This document shows, piece by piece, positions 1-10,648 of a stretch of 64,000 nucleotides of DNA; the stretch's first letter is position 1, and every line of letters starts with the position of its first letter. The translations under genes were made by a program, and so were the position numbers. This DNA comes from Tricholoma matsutake (Eukaryota > Basidiomycota > Agaricomycetes > Agaricales > Tricholomataceae), in NCBI GenBank assembly GCA_026075535.2, contig AP026542.1, positions 11,966,001 through 12,030,000 on the forward strand, written 5' to 3'. The notes under the pieces were generated by a model that was not told where the DNA came from, did not search any database, and was given only the letters and a program-made list of their open reading frames with translations.

Positions 1-153
1 CTATCATCCTCCCCCTTACTGAAATTCTGACCGTCCTGGTCAGTCGAGCCGAAATAACCAGGTCATGTGACATTGTTGATTGTTGATTTAAGACACATCA
101 TGGTTTGAACTTTTCTTTTTCTATTTGATCTCTTCCATCCATCTCCTCGACAA

Positions 154-1555
154 CATGTCTATCCTCACTGAACTCGCCATTCCTATCCTTGATCATGTGA
201 AATTGATGCCCGAGGCTGGCAAAGCTGAAGAGTTGGACTTCGAAATCTGGGGTCAAAGGTTTTGTGAGAAGATGGTGTCTTTTTCCCTTTTCTTTCGTTT
301 ATCTGCTTCCTAACCTCGTTCGATAGGCTGAATACGATGACCTGATCGGGTCGTTTGACAAGGCACATGACAAATGTGTGCAAGCTACGTTCATGAGGGC
401 TGGTTGTCTTGGGGGGGCAAGTATCTGTTTGAGGAGTATTTGAGGACAATCGAGGAAGAGAGGAAGAGAGAGGAGGAGAGGGAGGCTCGGCAGGTGGCCA
501 TCAAGGCCAAGGTCAAAAGGATCAAGGAACGACGAGACGCACTGGTCGAGGCACATTGAGCATTCTTGGCCGCAGTCTGAGTGAAAACCATTTCGAAGGA
601 CGTGTTTTGCAATCGGACCGCCGTGCTCGAGCTCATGCGCCTCTCGATCAATTGGGACAAGGCCAAGAATGAAGAAGAAACTCTGCTCAATGACCTACTG
701 GTCGTCGAGCAGATCGTCAAGAAGAGGAAGGCGGACGAGATGGCCGAGGAGGAGGAAGGTGAGGACGAGCTGGACAAGGAGCCCGTGGTCGCAAGATGGG
801 TGCAATTGGAGGAGGGTGACCTGATCACCTTCCATGGGCCAGTAAGTAGTCTTTTTCTTTCAGTCTTGTTCAGACTAATCAGGCTTTCAATATTGCTTTA
901 GTGTGATCAATGCGCAGGACTAAGGACGCCTCAAGAGTGTATTGTCGAGGAGGGCGCCCCAAAGTGCAAGCTATGCACTCAAGGGCTTCAGGGGTGTTAC
1001 TGGGAGGGAGTATCAAGGCGAGGACTTCGTCGAGGCAAATCGAGGAAAAAGGTGGGCTCCAAGCGAGCAACACAGAGTACTGTGGAGTCGACAGAGGTGT
1101 TGACTCCGAAACGTAGTAAGTGATTCTTTTCAATAATGAGTACGATCGCTAATCTGTATAATTACTTAGCCATATGCATTCAGGCTATCCAGCCCATCCA
1201 AAACGCAGAGGCCGGGCCCTCAAAAGTCGATGAGCAGCCAAAATGAACAACGAAGTCCGCTGAGAAGGACAAGGGGAAGGGGAAGGGGAAAGCGAGAGTG
1301 TGAGAAGTCGAACCTGACATCGTGGATATGGTCGAGGGGGCGTCAATGGTGGTGGAGGACGAGATGACGCAGTCAGATGCAGCGAGACTCCATCGTCGGT
1401 ATTTGGCAGAAGTCCTGGTGCGGAAAAAGCTGGAGGTGGAAGTCTTGATGGAGGAAATCGAGGTGTTGGAGAGGAAGTGGGAGGAATCCCAGCAGCCATT
1501 TATTGTTTTAATTTTATCATTTTTCTTGTGTCTGAGCGAGATAAGTTTGAAATGA
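154..1555 (+). pseudogene. Decayed CxxC zinc-binding hypothetical protein
   Basis: Fragmentary exons run along the plus strand. The first starts at ATG 154 and reaches about 273, followed by an intron ending in TTCGATAG near 326. An acidic, Lys/Glu-rich coiled-coil-like section follows (about 430-840), then an intron at about 842-900. The next exon (901-1113) has cysteine pairs CDQC and CKLC plus further Cys, then a basic SRRGLRRGKSRKK stretch. A final coiled-coil-like segment is at 1322-1500. At least one frameshift (near 410) and in-frame stops (TGA near 1244 and 1302) separate the pieces. The cysteine pattern recalls short cysteine-motif proteins that are abundant in Agaricomycete genomes and have no known function. 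I infer a dead copy; the family assignment is weak. Confidence 0.45.
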
Positions 1556-1817
1556 GAAATATCGTGTGCGATCGAAGCCAGAAAATGTAAGATATATGTG
1601 AAAATAACATAGGAGAAAAAAAAGAAAAAGAAAGTACGATGGATGATTCATCAAAATGAGACATAGGGGAAAGGCTCAGAACTCCTTCATAGCCAAAAAA
1701 CCCCGTTGAGCTTGCGCAAACACGTTTCGAACGATATCACGACTTGTAATAGTACACTGTTATAAGATCGAGAGTTTGTTTTAATATCACAAGTAAGAAA
1801 AAGAAAAGGAAAATGCT

Positions 1818-3103
1818 CTATTCGTCTTCATCGAGGTCAGGAATGCCTTCGTCAATGTCTCTGTCGACATCTGATGTTGTTCGAAGTTGTTTGAGCTGAT
1901 GATCGTTGATGTCGAAGAAGTTTGGAGGAAGGGGAATTGATTTCCGTGCTAGATAGGGTAGAACTCGGAAAGCAGCTACTGGTCGATGCAGAACTGAACC
2001 ATCGAGCTAGCAAAGAATATAAGCGCCACCGTAGTTTCATGCGATGACAATGAGTGGGCCAAGATATCGAGCTCGCATTTTTCGATTAAGAGCTTTCTCG
2101 ATCTGTGTGTTTCGCATGAGTACAAGGTCACCTTTTTCGAAATTGTAGTCTCAAATTGTTCGCTTGTGAACTTCTTCGAAGCATCTCGCAGCTTCTCATT
2201 GAGCAGTGTAGACTCTAGAGTAGAGTACTTTGAGATCAATTGAGCATTTCTGTAGTGCGATAGCACATCGGGCAATAAGATCGGTGGAGGAGAGTATCGA
2301 ATTGGGTGGTGGTTGTAGATATGTTGCTTCTGAAATGTTGAGAGGGATGAGTGGATGAGAACCTGTGATCACAAATAGGGGGAACAGCCCATTCATTTTT
2401 GAACCATTACCCGTTCTGCCCAAAACACTGAGTATGTCCCAACTGACCATCAAGTTTGATCACCATTGACGGCCTTGTAGAGTGATTGTCATATGTCGAA
2501 GTGGGCTCATTCGACGAGGCCATTGGCACGAGAGTTGTAGCCACTTATCTGAATGTGATTGATATGATAGCGCTTTGACAAATATTTGAGAGCAGCAAGA
2601 AATGCTGGGCCATTGTCAGTAACGATCTCATAAAGCGAGCCCCATCAGCAAATGATTTCTTCTAAGATCCAATCGCCAATGGTCTTCACTGTTTCATTGC
2701 GAAGCATCCTGAACTCTGGCCAGTACGATATCGAACATCGACCTTGTACTATATAGCAATATCCGCCGGAAGGCGGCATGTGCATTGTGTCGATGTAGAC
2801 TTTTCCAAATAGTGGAGCAGGTGTGGCAATGATTGGTGGAATAAGAAGATTTCAAGTTTGTCGCAACTGACAGTAGTGGCACGTTCAGATGTACTATGCG
2901 ATATCAGCTTTCAGGTTAGGCCACCAGAATTGTAGTGCGACATGAGACTTCGTGGCGAAGATCATTTTGTGGCCGATATGGTCGTGCGACGACTGGATAA
3001 TATCGATGCGACGGTCTGGAATCGCGATGATCTTGTGTTCACCATGATGATCTTTTTGCCATAGTTTTCCAGAATCTATGAAGAACTCAGTGCAATATCG
3101 CAT
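1818..3103 (-). pseudogene. Gypsy integrase remnant (pol C-terminus)
   Basis: The segment at 3103-2894 matches the integrase zinc-binding region, with a Gly-His-Lys-Met-style H2C2 surrounding and the phrase FWWPNLKADI that normally precedes the Cys pair. The catalytic core (about 2880-2050) is broken into several frames. The C-terminal end reads an AAFRVLPYLAR phrase typical of fungal Gypsy pol, and an acidic tail ends in a TAG stop at 1818-1820. Integrase would insert the cDNA copy into the genome; this copy cannot do so. Confidence 0.65.
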
Positions 3104-3344
3104 GAAGGTAGCGTACTCTGTGTCTGATATATTTGGGGGTCACACCATATCGTCTAACCATTTATGAATGAGCAGTAATCGTTCGTCCTCTTTCTTTGCT
3201 TTGTCCGATCAAGGTATGTCTTCATATGAAACATCCTCCCCCTTACTGAAATCTGAAGCTTGGGCAAAAGTGGGATAAGTCGTGTGAGAGGGGAAAGGTC
3301 GAATCAAGATTGGGTTGATTTGGTGAATAAAACCGTGAAGTTTG

Positions 3345-4359
3345 TCAATCCAGTCGCCAAATTCTTCTTCTACTTCGACTAACCCTAAGACTGTCCAGCC
3401 CATGGTGTGTACCTGCGACATGAACTAGCATGAAGTGGAACGTTAGAATGGAGACTATCCATCGATTGATGCTAGCGCTAGGCGTGATATCGGGATTTGA
3501 GAGTGTGCCTTTGATATACCTCGCATCGACCTCGACGATAAGATTTTGTACCCCTATCAAGTATAAATGAAGTGCCCCAAGGGCTCGATATAGACCATAA
3601 AGTTCGAGTTTTGGCTGCGAAAACCGGGATTCGCAGTCATTGAGCATGATCGAGCTGAATCGACTGTAGTATCACTTTCGAGGGTTATCACAGTTGCATT
3701 GCGTTAGGAAATAGCCAATGGCAATGCTTGATGTGTCGACTGCGAGGATTCCTGGGGCATTCGAGGTATAGTCGATGGCTCAAATCGCTGGCGAGTTTAG
3801 GAGCGCATGCTTGAGATCTTCTTGTGCTGCTACCTGAGATGAGCTGAATTCAAAGGGCACATCTTTTCGAGTAAGATTGATTAGCGCAGCTGCTCGATGT
3901 GCGAAACTCTGAATGAAAATTTGACAAACTCCAATCATTCCTAAGAATGCCTTAACTTCTGTCAGCATATGACATGGACCCTATTTCTGGATCTTATCGA
4001 TACACATCAGGTCAGCCATTTGGCCTTGAATATTGCATTGATGACCTAAAACAATTATCTCGGGGACACAAGCAAATAATTTCAGTCCTGAGAATGTCCC
4101 ACCACAATACTTCATGCGCTGTACGATGCAATTTAGGTTCTCAAAATGCTCCCATACAAATCGTCGAATGCCTGAGTTGTCGACAATCGTTTCATAAGAT
4201 CCACTGATCGTTCGATATTCCGATTTCGGACCCTTCACCGGTGTGTTGTCAATATAAGGGATTGTGATGTGAGGGACCTCGGGTTGTAGGATGAAAGTTA
4301 CGTTGTCATGTAGGATCAGAACAGAGTTTGTCCAACCCATCAGTAGGGTGACAATTTGA
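3345..4359 (-). pseudogene. Gypsy reverse transcriptase 3' half and RNase H
   Basis: The 4340-3981 stretch carries the reverse transcriptase palm. Its catalytic box reads IPYIDN (codons GAC-AAC at 4250-4245) where functional relatives have a second Asp. The connection domain follows at 3968-3780 (FLGMIGVCQIFIQSFAHRA), then an RNase H region (3647-3345). The upstream edge is the hAT insertion at 4367/4368. The other half of the domain lies beyond that insertion at 11566. The D-to-N change alone would abolish polymerase activity. Confidence 0.75.
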
Positions 4360-4367
4360 AGTGCGCC
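4360..4367. repeat. 8-bp target site duplication (left), AGTGCGCC
   Basis: AGTGCGCC is directly followed by the hAT terminal repeat TAGTGTTTAAAGGTCCGG. The identical octamer follows the right end at 11558-11565. Eight-base duplications are the hAT hallmark. Confidence 0.9.
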
Positions 4368-4791
4368 TAGTGTTTAAAGGTCCGGTTGCATGGACCAAAA
4401 AAATGACCGCAACCAAACCAAACCCAACTGAATGCAACCAAACCGTCGGTTGCGGTTGCTCAGTTTTGGGGGTCGGTTGGGTTGCCGGTTGCCTCGATTC
4501 AAAATTATTTAAAAACCATTCAAAAACTGGTTGCAATCAGTTGCAACCGGTCTTCTGACTGTATACAAACTATTACTTATGTACTAGATATTACAGTAAC
4601 AACAAGACAATAAACTAATGTACTTACTACTAATATCTACTATTTACACAATATATAACGAAAACGGGACAAGCCCAAAGGAAAACTATACATTTGGTGA
4701 GGGTTTATATACCCTGTGGCTGCGCACAGACCTTTTGGTCATGTGCTGCCACAAAAAACAAAGTGACACCACTTTGCCTAATGATTCCCAC

Positions 4792-5065
4792 TGTTGGAGC
4801 AGACTATATACGCTGCACAGTAGAAGAGACAACACGTTCCTTACAACCTACCTGGGGTTTACTTAGACTTACAACTAGGGTTAGCAGAGGTAAGAACACT
4901 GTATTCCTACTACGGTACAGGTTCTCCTTATATACATAATAATAAGGACGTCACATGACTCAGGAATGTGTTTACCGCATGTATGCGCAGTAAGCGCAGT
5001 AACATGCGTATGCTGCATGTATTGCCTCATGTATACAGCATGCATCACTGGGATTAATTTCAACA
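4792..5065 (-). repeat. Copia 3' LTR
   Basis: Starts TGTTGGAGCAG and ends TTTCAACA. It is nearly identical to 10183-10456. It directly abuts the polypurine tract at 5066-5078 on the internal side. Confidence 0.95.
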
Positions 5066-5078
5066 CCCCCCCTCAAAC
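5066..5078 (-). other. Polypurine tract of the Copia element
   Basis: On the minus strand the bases just before the 3' LTR read TTTGAGGGGGGG. This is the expected site for plus-strand DNA priming. Confidence 0.8.
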
Positions 5079-5097
5079 TGTACAGCGCTCTAAGCAG

Positions 5098-6756
5098 CTA
5101 AGTTTGAATCTCGAAAGTAATTCCGAGAGAGTCTCTAAATTTCCTGAATAGGACAGTGCCAAGGTTCTTTGTGAACATGTCAGCCGGATTATCACTTCCA
5201 GGAATGAAAACGACTGTGACTTTGTCATTTTCTATGCATTCGTGGGTGTAGTGGTAGCGAATGTCTATATGTTTGGTCCTTCTTTCCTGAACTGGATTTG
5301 ATCCAATAAAGATGGATCCCTGATTATCAGCGCAGATTGGTACGCGCTTCAGTGTATATCCAAGTTCCTGGAATAAGGACTCTATCCACACTATCTGCCG
5401 ACAAGTGTCGGAGAGAGCCATATATTCGGCATCTGTGGATGACAGTGCTACAGTTTTTTGTAAACAGGACTGCCAGCACACAATGCCACTCACCAGAGTA
5501 GCAAAGTAACCCGTTGTAGATCGGCGCTTGACAGTGTCAGCTGCCCAATCAGAATCTGTGAAGGCCTGCAGCCCCTCGGATTTCTCTCCATCATAGACTA
5601 TACTGTACTTCTGGGTTCCCACCAGATAGCGCATTATGTACATTGCTTTGTCTAGATGTTCTTGGCTAGGATTAGCCAAGAATTGCGACATCTTGATTAC
5701 CGCGTAAGCGATATCAGGTCGCGTTCCGAGCATCAGATACAATAAAGATCCGATCACAGACTGATATTTCGATCTAAGCACCGCGTTTGGCGTCGCTGTG
5801 TTCTCCGACGGTTTGTAGCCAGTCGGGAGCGGAGTGGGGGCAACTTTGGCATTTGTCATCTCGAACCTCTCGAGCACTTTGGCAAGATATTCTGTTTGAT
5901 TGAGTTTGACTTTTGTAGCGGTCTGGGTGACGCGCATGCCTAAGAATTCCATGACTTTTTCAGTACTACGGCACTCCCAATGCTTCAGGCAAGCATTCTT
6001 CTTTTCATCCACAAGTTTCTTGTTCTTGCCCATGAACAAGCCATCGTCAACATAGACTAGTGCAATAATGATGCTGCCTGTCTTAGGATCCTTGTGTATG
6101 AAGATGCCGGCATCGGAGCTGGCGTGCACAAACCCAATGGTGCGCATAAATGCCTCTAGCTCTTTCCACCATGCTAGTGAAGCCTGTTTAAGGCCATACA
6201 ATGCTCGGCATAAGCGCATTACTTTGTGCTCTTTACCCTCAAGTCTGAAACCCTCGGGTTGATCCATATAGATCTCCTCATCAAGTTTGCCATATAAAAA
6301 TGCAGTTTTTACATCTAGACCGGTCATATACATGCCTTCTAGAGATGCAAGGGCAAACATGAGGCGTACGGTCTTGTAGCGGACTACTGGTGAGAAAATC
6401 TCATCAAAGTCAATGCCTTCGACTTGTGAAAAGCCTTTGGCCACGAGTCTGGCTCGTTTTCTTCCGTCTGATTTCATGGAGAAAACCCATCTATTTTTGA
6501 TTGTTTTCCGATCATGTGGAAGATCGACGATATCATAGACTTGTCGCTTGCAAAGGGCCTCTAACTCTTCACGACAAGCCTGTTTCCACTCAAGTTGCTG
6601 CTGCCGGGGTAGGCGCACAATATCGCGAAATTGGTTTGGAACTAGGCTTTTTCCGCTTGATGGTGTGACTGCTTTTGATAACAGCCAGCGGATAAGCTCA
6701 TCTCCACCTTCCTTGGTTATCTTTTTAATATAACCTGCTTCGTCCGGTTCCCCCAT
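5098..6756 (-). CDS. Copia reverse transcriptase and RNase H, open frame of 552 codons
   Basis: The longest intact frame in the window. Near residues 60-300 is a Copia-type RT with DVKTAFLYG (motif A), ALYGLKQ (motif B) and LVYVDDGLF with both catalytic aspartates present. The C-terminal third is an RNase H-like domain with FTDSDWA, SSTDAEYMA, CADNQGS and KHIDIRYH, followed by the usual PADMFTK ending. It is the tail of a gag-pol polyprotein, so the ATG at 6756 is only the first Met in the frame, not a true start. A frameshift near 6760-6845 separates it from the integrase. The product would copy element RNA into DNA in virus-like particles. Confidence 0.9.
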   Translation of the reverse strand: MGEPDEAGYIKKITKEGGDELIRWLLSKAVTPSSGKSLVPNQFRDIVRLPRQQQLEWKQACREELEALCKRQVYDIVDLPHDRKTIKNRWVFSMKSDGRKRARLVAKGFSQVEGIDFDEIFSPVVRYKTVRLMFALASLEGMYMTGLDVKTAFLYGKLDEEIYMDQPEGFRLEGKEHKVMRLCRALYGLKQASLAWWKELEAFMRTIGFVHASSDAGIFIHKDPKTGSIIIALVYVDDGLFMGKNKKLVDEKKNACLKHWECRSTEKVMEFLGMRVTQTATKVKLNQTEYLAKVLERFEMTNAKVAPTPLPTGYKPSENTATPNAVLRSKYQSVIGSLLYLMLGTRPDIAYAVIKMSQFLANPSQEHLDKAMYIMRYLVGTQKYSIVYDGEKSEGLQAFTDSDWAADTVKRRSTTGYFATLVSGIVCWQSCLQKTVALSSTDAEYMALSDTCRQIVWIESLFQELGYTLKRVPICADNQGSIFIGSNPVQERRTKHIDIRYHYTHECIENDKVTVVFIPGSDNPADMFTKNLGTVLFRKFRDSLGITFEIQT

Positions 6757-6842
6757 TAGTAATCATGTTCTTGATTATTGGAATCGGGCACACTCTCGTG
6801 GGGTGCCGAACTCGGTCCAGTAACCGGTTCTTGCTGTTGAGG

Positions 6843-8297
6843 TCATGGTCGTGTTCGGTTATGATCCGAATCTTGACCCACAGACTTCTTCCAATATCGA
6901 TCACGCGCAATGTCTCTCTCTATGTCAGAGGGGAGTCGCTGTTCTCCATAGGTATTGCCGGGACGGTTTGGGATTTTCCTCTGCCTGCCTGATCGACGGG
7001 GCAATTGCTGCCATTCCTGTTGATCTTCACGTCTTGGATGAAAGTCCTCAGTGTTAACTGGAGGCAGTGGAGGAGGAGCGTTAGTCGCATTGTCATGCGC
7101 CTTTTGCTCGCTTGGTAAATCATCATCATCATCTTCTAATGATGGAGGAAGGGGTGGATTTTGTGGCGGTATAGGGTCATCGCCATCCATTCCAGATGAG
7201 TGGTCATCATCTTCTGGTTCTGGAGGTGGAAAATCACCAAGGTCTGTCTTGGCAGGAGTTTTAGCTCCAGGACAGCATGGGAACATCGTTTCATCAAATA
7301 GTGCCGTGGCACCAATGAATATTGCACCATTTTGTCGCATGAAACGATATGCTTTAATGCCATCTTCTACTCCAAGGTACGTCATTAACTCCGATCAAGG
7401 AGATAATGTTGTTGGACGTTTTTCCTTTGGTAGATAGACATAAGCACCGCAACCGAAGACCTTCAGATTGTTTAGATCTGGGCGGACCTTTGTCAGGTCC
7501 TCAAAAGGTGTCAGCCATTTCAGGCGCCTTATTGGGGTTCGGTTGTATAAATGTGTTGCATGTTCTATGCAAAATTCCCACCATGATTGTGGTAGACAAG
7601 TGGTGAATCGCAAGGTTTGCGACTTTTCCATTATTGTCCTTATGGCGTGCTCTGCGTGCCCATTCTGTTGATGAACATGGGGTGCAGACATCTCTATTTT
7701 GATGCCTAAGTCCTTGAGCTGTTTTTGTAGCTCACGATCCTTGAACTCCCCCCCTGGATCAACACGCCAGTGCTTGATTGTAGCGCCATATTGGGTTTTA
7801 GCCATCGCTTGAAATTGTCTAATCGCTGCAGCAGCATCAGATTTCTTTCTGAGACATTGGACCCAAATATGTGACATTTTGTCATCCAGAAATACAATGA
7901 AGTATTTATGTTTGTGGTACGATAGTACCGGGAGTTCCTTTAGGTCGGAATGTATTAATTCAAAGGATTTGTCAGCTCATGAGTCTGACTCGGGAAAAGA
8001 TTTTGAGGTCATTTTCCCTTCTGCACACCCTGGACATATAATTTTGTCTTTAGGAATAATTAAATTCCTTGGGAATTTTATGGTGCTTTTAGGCATTTTC
8101 CCTAGCGCCTCTTTGGATGGGTGTCCAAGTCGCCTATGCCAAGTCAAGTAGTCAGCGACATAAATAGTCGCGACATTAACCTTTTTGGTGCTCAATATAT
8201 GAGTCCGAGCCCAATAGATCGTGTCTTTCCTCCTTAGAGGGACACAATGCATGATCGGGTTTCCATGCTCGATAAATGAAATGTGTGTGTGGTTCAC
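6843..8297 (-). pseudogene. Copia integrase and linker
   Basis: At 8297-7977 is the pre-integrase zinc finger, with WHRRLGHPS and ICPGCAEGK supplying the His and Cys pairs. The catalytic core follows: first Asp in HSDLKELP (near 7945), second in WRVDPGGEF, and Glu in NGHAEHAIR. The 7385-6843 stretch is an acidic, proline-rich linker between integrase and RT. TGA codons at 7977-7979 and 7395-7397 interrupt an otherwise continuous frame. At 7395 the sequence context suggests a lost Arg CGA. Confidence 0.85.
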
Positions 8298-9105
8298 TTC
8301 CGTCTTGTAAAAAGACCCCCATTGACATCAATCGAGTATTAATGTCAGGTATGTAGTAGATGGGGTATAACCGCGTTTCATGCATCTCTGACTTCCCGTG
8401 ACATACTACCTGGTGTTTAATGAAGACTGCTCCTTTTCCTACTATATGAGTAGTACCAGTGGCCATTTGGACCAAGGTAGAGTCCTTTCTCGGTAAAGGC
8501 TCATAAGAAGCGAAATCTTTTATTTCACCAGTGAAGTGTTTTGATGCGCCTGAATCCATGATCCAGTCGGCACCTTTCTTACAATCTCCCTTTGCACACA
8601 TAGCACATATATTAAGATCTAAATAATTCCATGATACATTTAATAGCGGTAAAATTTCACATGAAAAGTTTGCTGTATTCATAGGAATATTAATCTTAGT
8701 GCTTGTGGCAGGGAAAAAAACTGACCTGTCATCATACGCCCCTGTATCAAGGGGTTCATCGACAAGCATTTCATCGACAGCTTTCCACACTTCCTCATCA
8801 GACACCAGAGGTTCAGATCCGAGGGAGACGGTATCGTCTTCTACCTCCTCAATCCTAGACTCGGGTTCTGGTTCTATCCTTCTTCTCTTTCCTTCTCACA
8901 CCGTCAGGTGCTCTTCCAGCGGTCGCAGATTTTTCGCGCTGCGCGGAAGTTGCATTTGCTCGAGGGTGTCTCGAGCTTGCTGATATTCGGCATAAACCGA
9001 ACGAGAGGTAGAGGTCGCGCCCGTATATGCCTGTGCAGGCGGTTGGCGGCGAGGATCCCTTGTGGGAGTGTGTTCGCGTCTTTCGATGCGCTGTATAAGC
9101 GGCAT
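8176..9105 (-). pseudogene. Copia protease region
   Basis: The aspartic protease signature ADWIMDSGASKHFTG lies near 8555-8590 in the frame 8805-8176. The same frame continues upstream through a TGA at 8896-8898 to 9105 and on to gag. A frameshift between 8297 and 8176 separates it from the integrase. The enzyme would process the gag-pol polyprotein. Confidence 0.8.
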
Positions 9106-9210
9106 TGGCGGTATGATGGTGCCATTACCATTTATGGTGGTATAGGCATTGGAGGCGAGGTGGGTATGTTTATCCTTCAGCTTCTCCTCCTTAGTCTTTC
9201 TGTCCCCATG

Positions 9211-9987
9211 TCATCCATGCTTTCGGGACGAGTCTCCGTTGCTGTTTTGCCCTTCTTTGGGCTGCCATTTGGGGTTTCCCCCTTTGCGCTTAACAGCAGA
9301 AAGTTTGTTGGCCTGAGGCTGGCCAGCGGGCTTTCCTACTGCTGTGCGCCTTGAGGCTTCAGCGACAATGGAGTCCTTGACATGTTTAAATGTCAAGGCG
9401 CTAGTAGCGGTCGTGTTAAGGACCGTTGCGGACAAGGAATCGTACTCGCGCGGCATCGCAGCAAGTAGAATCATTGCTTGCACTAGCTCGGGGATGGTGA
9501 TGTTAGCAGCCGTAAGGCGCTCAAATTTGTCTGTCATTCTAGCAATCTCTGGTGCAGGGTTCGCAGCCGGGATCTTGATCGCTATTGCGGACCTAAAGTC
9601 CGCGAAGACTTGGGAGGGGCCGTCCACACCATAATCGGTGCGGATGAGATCCCACACCTCCTCAGCAGTGTCCTTTGAGTTGGCACGCTGCTGGATGGAG
9701 GGGGCCAGGTGGAGCACTAGGCTACCAATGGCCTGGTCATTTTTGTTGCTCCAGGTCTGGAGCTTGGCATTAGCATCCGCTACCAAAGTAGCATTCATCG
9801 CCGTCAAGGGAGGCGCCGGGGGCGGTTTTTGCTCCACCCCACTAGTTATTTGCCAGAGGCCCTGAGACCTGAGCCACGCCTTCATTGAGTCGGCCCATTG
9901 AATGTAATTTGATCCGTCGAAAGTTTGAACAAGTTTCTCGAGAGTTGAAGACATGATTTTGTGGTGGCAGCTGTTAAAAGCGCTCAA
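9211..9987 (-). pseudogene. Copia gag
   Basis: A 258-codon frame with the Copia gag opening LVQTFDGSNYIQWADSMKAW and the helical capsid-like body. MSSTLEKL at 9954 is the likelier start, because related gags begin there; an in-frame Met at 9987 is also possible. The frame ends at a TGA (9211-9213) but stays open beyond it in the same phase to 8899, so the stop is probably a mutation. I see no CCHC knuckle in the readable part. Confidence 0.85.
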
Positions 9988-10167
9988 TCAGTCTTTTTAC
10001 TCAATAAAACATGTTTAACGTTCTCAGGAGAAAACACTCCTTCAGAGTGTTTAACCCTAGTCAACCTAGGTTTTATATGCAGCTCGCAGGGAGCGCAAGG
10101 TTATAATTTGGAGACGATGAAGTCAACGTCGTTCGCAGCCAATTAAGGCGCGTTCGCGACGTGCCCA

Positions 10168-10182
10168 GCAGGGCCCATAACC
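10168..10182 (-). other. Copia primer-binding site matching the initiator tRNA anticodon arm
   Basis: The minus-strand sequence GGTTATGGGCCCTGC directly abuts the 5' LTR. It is complementary, with one mismatch, to GCTGGGCCCATAACC, which I recognise as the anticodon arm of eukaryotic initiator Met tRNA rather than its 3' end. Drosophila copia is known to prime from such a cleaved half-tRNA. The same 15-mer recurs at 17217-17231 beside another Copia gag. Confidence 0.75.
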
Positions 10183-10456
10183 TGTTGGAGCAGACTATAT
10201 ACGCTGCACAGTAGAAGAGACAACACGTTCCTTACAACCTACCTGGGGTTTACTTAGACTTACAGCTAGGGTTAGCAGAGGTAAGAACACTGTATTCCTA
10301 CTACAGTACAGGTTCTCCTTATATACATAATAATAAGGACGTCACATGACTCAGGAATGTGTTTACCGCATGTATGCACAGTAAGCGCAGTAACATGCAT
10401 ATGCTGCATGTATTGCCTCATGTATACAGCATGCATCACTGGGATTAATTTCAACA
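10183..10456 (-). repeat. Copia 5' LTR
   Basis: 274 bp, differing from 4792-5065 at four positions that I can see. Three of these are CpG versus CpA. It is followed by the target duplication CCCAC at 10457-10461. Confidence 0.95.
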
Positions 10457-10550
10457 CCCACAGCCACAAATCATCAACAACGCCACTTCAACCATCACCC
10501 ACACCACCCACTGCCTACCTCAGAAGTCCCACCTGCGAAGTGAGAGTGTA

Positions 10551-10648
10551 GAGGGCCCAAACAATGACTAGTGTTGTTTGGGCCCTCAGGTATGTTTTGT
10601 ATCATCTTTCTTTATTAATACTAACTAATTTGATCTCTTTTTTGACAG
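10551..10648 (+). repeat. Hairpin-intron repeat, copy A
   Basis: Stem GAGGGCCCAAACAA (10551-10564), a 9-nt loop and the exact complement (10574-10587) are followed two bases later by an intron-like segment. The intron has donor GTATGT at 10590, branch CTAACTAA and acceptor ACAG ending at 10648. Downstream to about 11330 is low-complexity sequence rich in ACAATGACAA and AATGCCA, with shorter AGC/GCT hairpins, for example at 11308-11323. No convincing protein is encoded. Confidence 0.6.

Larger units (their letters stand above)
4792..10456 (-). mobile_element. Ty1/Copia LTR retrotransposon, structurally complete
   Basis: LTRs of 274 bp at both ends (TGTTG...CAACA) are flanked by the 5-bp target duplication CCCAC (4787-4791 and 10457-10461). 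Inside, on the minus strand, lie a primer-binding site, gag, protease, integrase, reverse transcriptase/RNase H and a polypurine tract, in Copia order (integrase before RT). Four in-frame TGA codons and two frameshifts interrupt gag-pol, so it is not autonomous now, although the LTRs differ at only four positions by eye. It is the youngest layer of the nested stack. Confidence 0.95.

Noticed and set aside
3209..3260. Polypurine tract and LTR start inside the Gypsy element
   Set aside because: The purine run is within the pol reading frame and no LTR-like sequence follows; it is coding sequence.
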